NCBI RefSeq assembly: GCF_014640075.1 | Contig: NZ_BMGG01000006.1 | Location: 352,175 to 416,174 of the forward strand | From: Chelatococcus reniformis | Lineage (GTDB): Bacteria; Pseudomonadota; Alphaproteobacteria; Rhizobiales; Beijerinckiaceae | Reading direction: 5' to 3' | Length of the DNA stretch: 64,000 nucleotides | Part shown: in pieces, positions 27,160 through 35,381 of the stretch | Layout of the letters: the number at the start of each line of letters is the position of its first letter | Numbering within the stretch: position 1 is the stretch's first letter | Program-made: the position numbers and the translations under genes | Notes under the pieces: model-generated | The model's database searches: none | What the model was told of the DNA's origin: nothing | What the model saw: the letters and a program-made list of their open reading frames with translations, nothing else

Positions 27160-29086
27160 CGTCGCCCGCACGGCCGAACCACCGGGCGCCCGCGGCGCCG
27201 CGATCAACCGCATCGCAGCGGAAGCCCCCGGCGCGATCGAGGCCATGCTGCCGGACGGCAGCATCACCCTGCCCCGCCTGCTGCGCCACCGGGCGCGGAC
27301 CATGGGCGCCGCGCTCGCCTTGCGCGAGAAGGACTGCGGCGTCTGGCACAGGTATACCTGGTCCCATTATTACCAGCGCGCGCGGCTGTTCGCCTTCGGG
27401 CTGTGGTCGCTGGGGCTCAAGGCCGGCGACCGCATCGCCATCGCCGGCGAGAACACGCCGGAGTGGTACTACGCCGATCTCGGTGCCCAGATGATCGGCG
27501 CCCAGGTGGTCGGCATCTATCCCACCAATCCGTGGCCGGAACTCCAGTATATCGTGCGCCACTGCGGCGCCCGCCTGGTGGTCACCGGCGATCAGGAGCA
27601 GACGGACAAGGTCATCGAGGCGCTGGCCCATGACGGCGGCCTGCCGGCGGTCATGGCGATCGCCTGCGTCGACATGAAGGGCATGCGGGCCTACGACCGG
27701 CCGGATCTCATGTCGTTCGACGCCCTGTGCGACCGGGGCGCCGCCTATGCCGCGGACCGCCCCGGGGCGGAGGAGGAGCTCGACCGGACGATCGAAAACG
27801 CCGCGCCGGACGACACCTGCATCCTGGTCTACACGTCGGGCACCACCGGGCCGCCGAAGGGCGCGATGCTCTCCCACCGCAACCTGGTCTACTCGGCCTA
27901 TCACTACGCACTGGCCACGGGCACGCTCGGCCACCGCTTCGAGAGCGTCTGCTATCTGCCGCTCTGCCATGTGGCCGAGCGCTGTTACTCCATGGTGCTT
28001 CAGCTGGTGCTGGGCGGGGTGGTGAACTTCGCCGAGTCGATCGACACGGTGGCCACCAACATCCGCGAGATCGGGCCGACCTTCTTCATCGGCGTGCCGC
28101 GCATCTATGAGAAGCTGCAGCAGAATTTCTTCTTCAAGCTGGGCGACAGCCATCCGGCCCAGCGAGCCGTGGCAAACTGGTGCATGGCGCGCGGTCGTGC
28201 CCTGTCGGACCGCCGTCAGGCCGGCCAGGAAGGGGCGGTCGACCGTCTCGAACGGCGGCTGCTCGACGGCCTCGTGTTCGCCAACCTGCGCCGCCATCTC
28301 GGTCTCGACCGCTCGCGCCACCGGTTGTGCGCAGGCGCCTCCATCTCGCCGGAGATGCTGCGCTTCTTCGACATCATCGGCCTGCCGGTGGCCCAGGGCT
28401 ACGGCATGACCGAGTCGGGCGGCGTCAGCTTCATCCAGAGCGGCAAGCACATGCGCATCGGCGGCTGCGGCCTGGCCATCGGCGGCACCGAGTGGCGGCT
28501 GGACGACGACGGCGAGATCCTGCTGCGCAGCCGCGGCATATTCCAGGGCTACTTCCAGGACGAGGCGGCGACCGCCGCAACGCTGGGCGCGGACCGCTGG
28601 CTGCGCACGGGAGACATCGTCGAAGTGCTCGACAACGGCGAGATCGCCGTGGTGGACCGCAAAAAGGCGATCATCATCACCTCGGGCGGCAAGAATATCG
28701 CCCCCTCCGAGATGGAGAACGCGCTCAAGGACAGCCCCTTCATCCGCGAGGCCATCGTCGTCGGCGAAGCCCGCAAGTTCTTGGGCGCCCTGATCCAGAT
28801 CGACTACGACGAGGTGGGCCGCTGGGCCCGCGACCGCACCCTCGCCTACACCAACTACAAGTCGCTGGCGCAGCTCTCCGACGTGGTCGAGCTGATCGAC
28901 GCCATCGTGCGCGAGACCAACAAGAAGTTCGCCAGAGTCGAGAACGTCCGCAAGTTCGTCATCCTGGAGAAGGAGCTCGACCACGACGACGGCGAGCTCA
29001 CCGCCACGCAGAAGGTGCGCCGCGGCGCCATCAACAAGAAGTTCGCGCGCGAGCTCGAGCTGATCTACGGCAAGGACGCCAGATGA
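27152..29086 (+). CDS. Long-chain-type acyl-CoA synthetase (AMP-forming) inside the ABC operon
   Basis: A 644-residue adenylate-forming ligase of the long-chain FadD15-like kind: HRYTWSHYYQRARLFAFGLW near the N-terminus, the AMP-binding motif YTSGTTGPPKGAMLSHRNL, QGYGMTESGG, LRTGDIVEVLDNGEIAVVDR and ITSGGKNIAPSEMENALK. It activates an imported acid to its CoA ester. The gene sits between the ATPases and the permeases, with stop/start overlaps on both sides, so import and CoA activation are tightly coupled. Ligases in this operon position often act on bulky or cyclic acids, which is inference. It starts at the ATG 27152, overlapping the LivG end by eight bases. Confidence 0.9.
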   Translation: MLDVARTAEPPGARGAAINRIAAEAPGAIEAMLPDGSITLPRLLRHRARTMGAALALREKDCGVWHRYTWSHYYQRARLFAFGLWSLGLKAGDRIAIAGENTPEWYYADLGAQMIGAQVVGIYPTNPWPELQYIVRHCGARLVVTGDQEQTDKVIEALAHDGGLPAVMAIACVDMKGMRAYDRPDLMSFDALCDRGAAYAADRPGAEEELDRTIENAAPDDTCILVYTSGTTGPPKGAMLSHRNLVYSAYHYALATGTLGHRFESVCYLPLCHVAERCYSMVLQLVLGGVVNFAESIDTVATNIREIGPTFFIGVPRIYEKLQQNFFFKLGDSHPAQRAVANWCMARGRALSDRRQAGQEGAVDRLERRLLDGLVFANLRRHLGLDRSRHRLCAGASISPEMLRFFDIIGLPVAQGYGMTESGGVSFIQSGKHMRIGGCGLAIGGTEWRLDDDGEILLRSRGIFQGYFQDEAATAATLGADRWLRTGDIVEVLDNGEIAVVDRKKAIIITSGGKNIAPSEMENALKDSPFIREAIVVGEARKFLGALIQIDYDEVGRWARDRTLAYTNYKSLAQLSDVVELIDAIVRETNKKFARVENVRKFVILEKELDHDDGELTATQKVRRGAINKKFARELELIYGKDAR

Positions 29087-29955
29087 GCTTCCTCATCGAT
29101 CTCACCGTCTCCGGGCTCGCCATCGGAGCCCTCTACGGCCTCATCGCCATGGGCTTCGCCGTCATCTACAAGGCGACCGGCCTGGTCAATTTCGCCCAGG
29201 GCGAGATGACCATGATCGTGGCCTATCTCGCCTGGACCATCGCCACGACGCTCACCGGCAACGTCTTCGTCGTCGTGGCCGGCGCCGTCATCGGCGCCGC
29301 CGTGCTGGGGCTCGCCATCGAGCGCATCGTCATGCGGCCCATGCTGGGCGAGCCGCTCTTCGCCGGCGTCATGGTGACGGTGGCACTGGCCGTCATCCTG
29401 CGCTCGTCGATCACCTTCATCTGGGACGCCTACCCGCACGCGCTCGATCTCGGCGTCGGCCGCGACGTGCTCCGCGCCGGGGGCCTCAGCCTGCGCGGCG
29501 CGCAGGTGGCGGCGATCGTGACCTTGCTCGGTCTGCTCGCCGGCTTCTACGTCTTCTTCCGCTTCAGCAAGTTCGGCATCGCCATGCGCGCGGTGGCGGC
29601 CGACGACCGCGCCGCCCTGCTCATGGGCGTCTCGGCGGCGCGCATCCATGCCCTGGCCTGGGCCGCCTCCTCGGTCATCGCCGGCATCGGCGGCGTGCTC
29701 TTCGCCATGGTCTACGACCTGTCGCCGGCCATGTTCGCGCTCGGGCTGAAGGGCTTCCCTGCAACCATTCTCGGCGGCCTCGACTCCGTGCTCGGCTCGG
29801 GCGTCGCCGGCCTCATCATCGGCGTCACGGAGAACCTGGCCGGCGGCTACCTCACCCCCGGCATGAAGGATATCGCCGGCTTCCTGATGATCATCGTCGT
29901 TCTGATGGTGCGGCCGTTCGGCCTGTTCGGCGAACGTGAGATCGTGAGGGTCTGA
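29083..29955 (+). CDS. ABC transporter permease, LivH type
   Basis: A 290-residue membrane protein of the branched-chain amino-acid permease family. Family motifs include SGLAIGALYGLIAMGFAVIY, NFAQGEMTMI and the MRAVAADDRAALLMGV loop that contacts the ATPase. ALGLKGFPATILGGLDSVLG is the conserved C-terminal part. The ATG overlaps the ligase stop, and the next permease start overlaps its own stop. It forms the translocation pore together with the LivM-type protein. Confidence 0.92.
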   Translation: MSFLIDLTVSGLAIGALYGLIAMGFAVIYKATGLVNFAQGEMTMIVAYLAWTIATTLTGNVFVVVAGAVIGAAVLGLAIERIVMRPMLGEPLFAGVMVTVALAVILRSSITFIWDAYPHALDLGVGRDVLRAGGLSLRGAQVAAIVTLLGLLAGFYVFFRFSKFGIAMRAVAADDRAALLMGVSAARIHALAWAASSVIAGIGGVLFAMVYDLSPAMFALGLKGFPATILGGLDSVLGSGVAGLIIGVTENLAGGYLTPGMKDIAGFLMIIVVLMVRPFGLFGEREIVRV

Positions 29956-31001
29956 TGCGCAGCGGCGATTTCAAGGAGACCTATTCCGGCCTCATCGTGC
30001 TCAGCGATTCCACCTGGGTGTGGATCTGGTCGGCGCTGCTGGCGGCGGCGCTGGTCTGCGCCCCCTTCGTGCTGAACGCCTACGCCCTGTCGCTGCTGAC
30101 CTTGGTGCTGATAACCCTGATCGGCGCACTCGGGCTCAATATCCTGACCGGCCTCACCGGCCTCATCTCCCTCGGCCACGTCGGCTTTCTCGTCGTCGGT
30201 GCCTATGCTTACGCCATCGCCGTCACCAAGCACGGCCTGCCGCCGCTCGCGGGCTTTGCCGCCTCGGGCCTCGTCGCGGCGCTCGCCAGCGTCATCGTCG
30301 GCGTGCCGTCGCTGCGGCTGCGCGGCCTCTACCTCGCCATCACCACCCTGGCGTTCTCCTTCATCATCAACAACGTCATCCTGGAGGCCGCCGCCGTCAC
30401 CGACGGCGCGCGCGGCATCTCGGTGCTGCGCCCGACCATCCTCGGCATCGACTTCGACAGCGACGCGGCCTTCGCGCTGCTCTGCCTCGCCGTCACCGTC
30501 CTCACGCTCTTCGCCTGCCTGAATATCCGCCGCAGCCGGATCGGGCGGGCCCTGGTCGCCATCCGCGACAACGACACCGCCGCCCGCACGATGGGCGTCA
30601 ACCTGGTGACCTTCAAGCTCTACGCCTTCGTCACCAGCGCCTTCATCACCGGCATCGCCGGCGCGCTCCTCGGCATCTACCTGAGCTTCGTCAGCGTCGA
30701 GGGCTTCCCTTTCCTGCTCAGCATCGAGGCGCTTGCCATCCTGATCGTCGGCGGCCTCGGTTCGGTGCTTGGGGTGGTGCTCGGCACGGTGTTCATCATC
30801 CTGCTGCCGGAGGTGGTGCAGACGGTCCTTCACTTCGCCGGCTCCGGCGTGGAGGCGCTGTTCGCCAATGGCGTGCACGAGCTCAAGGCCATGCTGTACG
30901 GGGTCGTGATCATCCTGTTCCTGCGCTTCGAGCCGCGCGGCCTCGTGGGCATCTGGCACGACGTGAAGCGCCTCTGGGTGCATTGGCCGCTGCGCTTTTG
31001 A
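29955..31001 (+). CDS. ABC transporter permease, LivM type
   Basis: A 348-residue permease. Conserved stretches are LGLNILTGLTGLISLGHVGF, VGAYAYAIAV, RGLYLAITTLAFSFI, LVAIRDNDTAARTMGVN and GGLGSVLGVVLGTVFI. It completes the Liv-type importer. The start shares one base with the LivH stop (TGATG). The gene is followed by a 100-base inverted repeat and then the second binding protein. Confidence 0.92.
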   Translation: MRSGDFKETYSGLIVLSDSTWVWIWSALLAAALVCAPFVLNAYALSLLTLVLITLIGALGLNILTGLTGLISLGHVGFLVVGAYAYAIAVTKHGLPPLAGFAASGLVAALASVIVGVPSLRLRGLYLAITTLAFSFIINNVILEAAAVTDGARGISVLRPTILGIDFDSDAAFALLCLAVTVLTLFACLNIRRSRIGRALVAIRDNDTAARTMGVNLVTFKLYAFVTSAFITGIAGALLGIYLSFVSVEGFPFLLSIEALAILIVGGLGSVLGVVLGTVFIILLPEVVQTVLHFAGSGVEALFANGVHELKAMLYGVVIILFLRFEPRGLVGIWHDVKRLWVHWPLRF

Positions 31002-31007
31002 GATCTG

Positions 31008-31107
31008 AGTGGATAGATGGTCGGGTCAAGCCCGACCATGACGGGCGAAAGCAGAGATCATTTACATTGAATTTCATGGTCTGGCTTGACCCGACCATCC
31101 ATCAACT
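31008..31107. repeat. Inverted-repeat intergenic element, family 1, copy a
   Basis: Two arms of about 30 bases, each with core ATGGTCGGGTCAAGCC, face each other about 30 bases apart. Each arm also carries a short internal hairpin (GGTCGGG/CCCGACC). A second copy with the same arms lies at 35222-35328. The element sits between the LivM gene and the second binding-protein gene and may end transcripts or protect mRNA, as REP-type elements do. Confidence 0.85.
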
Positions 31108-31213
31108 TGAAAAATCAAGCTGTTAACTTGAGAAGAAAACGATCATGATTTCTGTGCTGCACGCGCCCTGCGGCGGCGGGCACCGGACGAAACAAAAAAC
31201 GGGAGGACACCAG

Positions 31214-32371
31214 ATGTTGCACGCATTGAAGGCCGCGGCTCTCGCCGCCATCGCCGGCCTGGCGCTCACCCAGGCAGCAGCGGCCGCCGAGCAGGGCTTC
31301 ACCGACAGCGAGATCACGGTCGGCGAGATCAATCCCTACACCGGCCCCCCCGCGCTGCTCGGCGTCGCCCATGCCCAGGGGGTCAAACTAGCCTTCGCCG
31401 AAGCCAACGCCGAGGGCGGCATCAACGGGCGCAAGATCAAGCTGATCACCGAGGACGACGGCTATGTCCCCTCCCGCACCCTGCAGGCGGTGCGCAAATT
31501 CGCCGACGTCGACAAGGTGTTCGCTCTCATGGGCGTGTCCGGCGCCGCGCAATCGACGGCGGCACTACCGCTCATCGAGAAGACCGGCCTGCCCACGATC
31601 ATCAGTGTCGCTCCGATGCCGGTGCAGTGGACTCCGCCGCGCAAGAACATCTTCGTCCTCGGCCAGGCCTACGAGGAAGGCGTGCGGCAGCTGATCAACT
31701 ACCTGGCCGACAAGAACCCCGGCAAGAAATGGGCGCTGGTGACCCAGGACGACGACTATGGCCTGGCGGTCCGCGACGGCTTCCAGGCGGCCGCCAAGGA
31801 GAAGAAGCTCAACGTCGTCTTCACCTCCACCTACAAGAAGGGACAGACCGACTTCTCCTCCGAGATGCTGCGCCTGAAGGAGTCGGGCGCCGAGATGTTC
31901 ATGGCCGGCGGCATCATCTCCGAGAACGTCGCCATGATGAAGGAGCTCGAGAAGCTCAACGTCAAACCGGTGACCGGCATCTTCTGGCCGGGCCGGATCG
32001 AGGCGCTGCTCAAGCTGATCGGGCCGGCCAGCGACGGGCTCTACGCGGTCGACTACGTCGAGCCGCTGGCGAGCCCCGCCGGCAAGGCCTTCGTCGACAA
32101 GGCCAAGACGCTGCTCGGCGACGAGGCGAAGGGCATCAACCGCTATACCGAGGTCGGCTATGCCGCCGGCCGGCTGCTCGTCGACGCCATCAAGCGCTGC
32201 GGCAAGGACCTGACCCGCGCCTGCACCATCGCCGAACTGGAGAAGACCAAGGACCTGGCGACCGGTGTCATGGCGCCGATCAGCTTCGGGCCGGGCAACC
32301 GCTTCTCGTCCCAGGTCGTCAAGATCATGCGCGCCAACCACGGCGACCTGAGCTTCGTGCCGGTGGACTAG
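31214..32371 (+). CDS. ABC transporter substrate-binding protein, branched-chain amino acid type (second of two)
   Basis: A 385-residue periplasmic binding protein. The signal peptide MLHALKAAALAAIAGLALT is cleaved near AAA-EQ. The mature N-terminus, FTDSEITVGEINPYTGPPAL, and AEGGINGRKIKLITEDDGYV are typical of the family; YEEGVRQLINYLADKNPGKK and DDDYGLAVRDGF follow. The ATG at 31214 comes after GGGAGGACACCAG. It is the second receptor for the Liv-type importer just upstream. The stop TAG coincides with the first bases of a repeated element. Confidence 0.9.
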   Translation: MLHALKAAALAAIAGLALTQAAAAAEQGFTDSEITVGEINPYTGPPALLGVAHAQGVKLAFAEANAEGGINGRKIKLITEDDGYVPSRTLQAVRKFADVDKVFALMGVSGAAQSTAALPLIEKTGLPTIISVAPMPVQWTPPRKNIFVLGQAYEEGVRQLINYLADKNPGKKWALVTQDDDYGLAVRDGFQAAAKEKKLNVVFTSTYKKGQTDFSSEMLRLKESGAEMFMAGGIISENVAMMKELEKLNVKPVTGIFWPGRIEALLKLIGPASDGLYAVDYVEPLASPAGKAFVDKAKTLLGDEAKGINRYTEVGYAAGRLLVDAIKRCGKDLTRACTIAELEKTKDLATGVMAPISFGPGNRFSSQVVKIMRANHGDLSFVPVD

Positions 32372-32473
32372 AGCGTTTTCGAGCGAAGTGGACGCCGGTT
32401 CGCGTGAAGAAAACGCGACAAATCAAACAGATAGAGCATTTCGGCGATTCGAAGAAACGCGGAAATGCTCTAG
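32369..32473 (+). repeat. TAGAG-CTCTA intergenic element, family 2, copy a
   Basis: A sequence of about 105 bases starts TAGAGCGTTTTCGAGCGAAG and ends GGAAATGCTCTA. A copy in the other orientation with about four differences is at 48851-48954. The first TAG is the stop codon of the binding-protein gene. The 3' half folds into a hairpin (AGAGCATTTCGGC with a later AAATGCTCT). Confidence 0.88.
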
Positions 32474-32499
32474 ACCGCCCGAATGGATGTGTCGTTTCG

Positions 32500-32530
32500 A
32501 TGGATGGCCGGGGCCGACCCGGCCATCCAT
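32500..32530. terminator. 13-bp perfect hairpin, related to the family 1 repeat arm
   Basis: Arms ATGGATGGCCGGG (32500-32512) and CCCGGCCATCCAT (32518-32530) enclose a five-base loop. The ATGGATGG ends resemble the arms of the inverted repeats at 31008 and 35222, so this looks like a condensed relative. There is no T-tract; termination or mRNA stabilisation is possible. Confidence 0.5.
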
Positions 32531-32568
32531 CCACTTCGAGAACGTCAACAAGCAGCAGGCTCGCCCCG

Positions 32569-33306
32569 ATGAAAGTCCTGATCGTCTATGCCCATCAGGA
32601 GGAGAGATCCTTCAACCGGGCGCTGCTGCAGCGCGCCCTCGACGAGCTCGCCGCCGGGGGCCACGAGGTCCAGGTCTCCGACCTCTACGCGATGGGCTTC
32701 GACCCGGTGGCGAGCGAGGCCGATTTTTTCGAGCGCCGCTTTCCGGACCGGCTGCAATACGACCGGGAACAGAAGCACAACCACCAGCACCAGTCGCTGC
32801 GGGCCGACATCGCCGGCGAGCTCGACAAGCTCATCTGGTGCGACACGCTCATTCTTCAGTTTCCGCTCTGGTGGTTCTCGGTTCCCGCCATCATGAAGGG
32901 CTGGATCGACCGCGTGTTCATCAACGGCCCGGTGTATGGCGGCGGCAAACGCTATGACACGGGCGGCATGCGCGGCCGGCGCGCCATGGTCGCCACCAGC
33001 ACCGCCGCCTACGACACGATGTGCGCCCCCGACGGCCTGGTCGGCGCTCTCGACGTGATCCTGTGGCCGATCCAGAACGGCATGCTCGCCTATGCCGGCT
33101 TCCAGGTGCTGCCGCCATTCGTCGCCTGGTCCGTCAACTTCGTCGATGAGGCAACGCGGCAGGGCTACCTCGACGGCTATGCCGAGCGCATTCGCGGGCT
33201 CGACGCCACCCGCCCCCTGTTCTTCCATCCCCTGAACGACTTCGGCACGGATTGGCGGCTCAAGCCGGACATCGCAGCCGCCACTGTCGGCCAGCGGCGA
33301 GCCTAG
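32569..33306 (+). CDS. NAD(P)H-dependent quinone oxidoreductase (NQO1/KefF-like flavodoxin fold)
   Basis: A 245-residue flavodoxin-fold protein. It starts MKVLIVYAHQEERSFNRALL, the FMN/FAD-binding loop of the NQO1/MdaB/KefF group, and has LILQFPLWWFSVPAIMKGWI, the family signature, with NGPVYGGGKRY and MCAPDGLVGALDVILWPIQ later. Such enzymes reduce quinones by two electrons, which could remove quinone side products of aromatic-ring oxidation by the neighbouring oxygenase. ATG at 32569; the flanking regions hold repeats and an operator-like site, so it may be its own transcription unit. Confidence 0.88.
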   Translation: MKVLIVYAHQEERSFNRALLQRALDELAAGGHEVQVSDLYAMGFDPVASEADFFERRFPDRLQYDREQKHNHQHQSLRADIAGELDKLIWCDTLILQFPLWWFSVPAIMKGWIDRVFINGPVYGGGKRYDTGGMRGRRAMVATSTAAYDTMCAPDGLVGALDVILWPIQNGMLAYAGFQVLPPFVAWSVNFVDEATRQGYLDGYAERIRGLDATRPLFFHPLNDFGTDWRLKPDIAAATVGQRRA

Positions 33307-33345
33307 TGGCGCTTGAACGGCGCCTAGGCGCGTGCTAAATACGAA

Positions 33346-33361
33346 CGACCAGTCGGATTAT
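33346..33361. promoter_or_regulatory. Operator-like site B in front of the Rieske oxygenase
   Basis: CGACCAGTCGGATTAT differs from site A at 20450 by one base. The core CGAC-CA-GTCG is an exact inverted repeat. It lies 86 bases before the oxygenase alpha-subunit gene. Two nearly identical sites in front of two catabolic operons suggest shared control by one repressor, probably the TetR protein at 22984. Confidence 0.5.
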
Positions 33362-33446
33362 TTAATGTCGAGATCGAGTCGCCGATAGCCGCCGGGTGCG
33401 GACGGCGGCTCCATCGACGACGAAGGATGCGGAACGGAGAGCGGCG

Positions 33447-34706
33447 ATGAATGTCATGACCCGAGCTTCGCAATGGGGCGAACTGATCCGGCCGGATCGC
33501 GTTCACGGCTCGATCTACAGCGATGCGGACATCTTCGAGGCCGAGCTGAAGCAGATCTGGTACAAGACCTGGGTCTACGTCGGCCACGAAAGCGAGATTC
33601 CGGAGCGCGACGACTTCGTCGTGAAGTCGATCGGGCCGCAGCCGGTGATCATGACCCGCGACAAGGACGGGCAGGTGCACCTGCTGCTCAACCGCTGTTC
33701 GCATCGCGGCAATCAGGTGTGCCTGGCCGACAAGGGCAACCAGCGCACCTTCACCTGCCCGTTCCACTCCTGGACCTTCGCCAATGACGGCCACCTGATC
33801 GGCTATGCCTTCCCCGACGGCTACCAGGGCCAGGACAAGTCTCAGCTCGGCCTCGGACGGGTAGCGCGGGTCGCCTCCTACCGGGGTTTCGTCTTCGGCT
33901 CCTTCGCCGCCGAGGGGCCGTCGCTGGAGGAGCATCTGGGCGGTGCCGCAGAGACCATCGACCGCCTGCTCGCCACCTCCCCCACGGGCGAGATCGAGAT
34001 CACGGCCGGCTTCCTCAAGCACCGCGTCAAGGCCAACTGGAAATTCATCCTCGAGAACGAATGCGACGGCTATCACCCAGCCTTCGTGCACGCCTCGATC
34101 TTCAGCGTCGCCGACAGCGGCATCGGCTCGCTCTACGGCGCCAAATCCACGGCGGTGACGCGCGACTATGGCAATGGCCACACCGAGGTGGACCTGCGGC
34201 CCGAGTTCCGCCGCATCGGCAAGCCGCTGGGCTGGTTCGGCACCAACACCGAGCGCCTCTCCGACTACGCCGGCAAGATGCGCACGGCCTACGGCGAACA
34301 GCGTGCCGACGAGATCATGATCGACGGCACGCCCCACGTCATGATCTTCCCGAACCTGTTCATCGCCGAGATCCAGATGTTCGTGCTGCAGCCCCTCGCC
34401 GTGGACGACACGGTGCAGCACGTCACCGCGCTCCAGTTCAAGGGCGCGCCGGACATGAACCGCCGCATGCGCCAGCAGACCATGGGTTCGGTCGGCCCCG
34501 CCGGCCTGCTGCTCGCTGACGATTCCGAGATGTACGAGCGCTCCCACCGCGGCGTGCTGATGCGCGAGCCGGAGTGGATCTACCTCGGCCGCGGCCTGCA
34601 CCGCGAGCGCCGCGACGAGGACGGCTACCTCGTCGGCCACGCGACCGACGAGGTTCCCTCGCGCGGCATCTGGAACCACTACCGCCGCGTCATGGAGGCC
34701 CTGTGA
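33447..34706 (+). CDS. Aromatic-ring-hydroxylating (Rieske) oxygenase, alpha subunit
   Basis: A 419-residue catalytic subunit. The Rieske [2Fe-2S] ligands are C84 and H86 (NRCSHRGNQ) and C104 and H107 (TCPFHSW). The mononuclear iron site has ENECDGYHPAFVH, with bridging D207 and ligands H210 and H215. It would hydroxylate an aromatic acid or ester with O2 and electrons passed from a ferredoxin. The ATG at 33447 begins a typical N-terminus; the longer frame upstream is not needed. The beta-subunit gene overlaps by one base. The matching ferredoxin and reductase are encoded at 38253-39814 on the other strand. Confidence 0.93.
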   Translation: MNVMTRASQWGELIRPDRVHGSIYSDADIFEAELKQIWYKTWVYVGHESEIPERDDFVVKSIGPQPVIMTRDKDGQVHLLLNRCSHRGNQVCLADKGNQRTFTCPFHSWTFANDGHLIGYAFPDGYQGQDKSQLGLGRVARVASYRGFVFGSFAAEGPSLEEHLGGAAETIDRLLATSPTGEIEITAGFLKHRVKANWKFILENECDGYHPAFVHASIFSVADSGIGSLYGAKSTAVTRDYGNGHTEVDLRPEFRRIGKPLGWFGTNTERLSDYAGKMRTAYGEQRADEIMIDGTPHVMIFPNLFIAEIQMFVLQPLAVDDTVQHVTALQFKGAPDMNRRMRQQTMGSVGPAGLLLADDSEMYERSHRGVLMREPEWIYLGRGLHRERRDEDGYLVGHATDEVPSRGIWNHYRRVMEAL

Positions 34707-35197
34707 TGGGTGATCGCGTCAGCCTCGAATTGCTGAGCGACGTGCAGCAGTTCGTCTTCCGCGAGGCGCGGCTGCAGGACGACCACCAGTACCAGGCCTG
34801 GGAGTCGCTGTGGACCGACGACGGCGTCTACTGGATCCCGGCCAACGGCGACAGCAGCGACCCCGAAAGGGAGATGTCGATCGTCTACGACAACCGCTCC
34901 CGCATCTCGCTGCGGGTGAAGCAGTTGCTGACCGGCAAGCGCCATACCCAGGCCCCGCCCTCGCGCCTGCGCCGGATCGTCTCGAACGTCGAGGTCCTCG
35001 GCACCACCGACAGCGGTGACATCAAGGTCGGCGCCAACACCATGATCTTCGAATCCAACCTGCGCGACGACACCATCTGGGCGACGCGCAACGAATATGC
35101 GCTGCGGCCGCAGGAGGGCGAACTGCGCATGGCGTACAAGAAGGTACTGCTGGTGAACAACGAGAAGGCGCTCTACACGCTGTCCTTCCTCGTTTGA
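34706..35197 (+). CDS. Aromatic-ring-hydroxylating oxygenase, beta subunit
   Basis: A 163-residue NTF2-like small subunit: FVFREARLQDDHQYQAWESL, WTDDGVYWIPAN and RLRRIVSNVEVLG are typical of oxygenase beta subunits. It supports the alpha3beta3 architecture and is not catalytic. It starts at the base shared with the alpha-subunit stop (TGATG), so production of the two is coupled. A 107-base inverted repeat follows. Confidence 0.92.
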   Translation: MGDRVSLELLSDVQQFVFREARLQDDHQYQAWESLWTDDGVYWIPANGDSSDPEREMSIVYDNRSRISLRVKQLLTGKRHTQAPPSRLRRIVSNVEVLGTTDSGDIKVGANTMIFESNLRDDTIWATRNEYALRPQEGELRMAYKKVLLVNNEKALYTLSFLV

Positions 35198-35221
35198 GCA
35201 ACGATGCAGTGGTTTTAATGT

Positions 35222-35328
35222 TTTGGTGGATGGATGGTCGGGTCAAGCCCGACCATGACGAAGCTGAGAGCGGAAGCAGCCAATCTCAACGTCATGGTCG
35301 GGCTTGACCCGACCATCCATCTACTTAA
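35222..35328. repeat. Inverted-repeat intergenic element, family 1, copy b
   Basis: The left arm TGGATGGATGGTCGGGTCAA and the right arm, its reverse complement, enclose about 30 unique bases. The arms match copy a at 31008-31107; the central part differs. It separates the oxygenase beta-subunit gene from the crotonase gene and may be a processing or termination signal. Confidence 0.87.
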
Positions 35329-35381
35329 GGGCCCAGCAAACGATCGGACCTCTGGGCCGCACCATTTGGGAGAGAACGGAT

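Noticed and set aside
26987-28984. A 665-residue minus-strand open frame opposite the acyl-CoA ligase
   Set aside because: Antisense shadow: no motif, and the plus-strand ligase has complete AMP-binding motifs and a coupled start.
32500-32530. Intrinsic terminator at the 13-bp hairpin
   Set aside because: No T-tract follows on either strand, so I list it only as a possible terminator with low confidence.
31008-35328. Composite transposon bounded by the inverted-repeat elements
   Set aside because: No transposase or target-site duplication is seen, and the elements look like dispersed intergenic repeats of Rhizobiales-type genomes.
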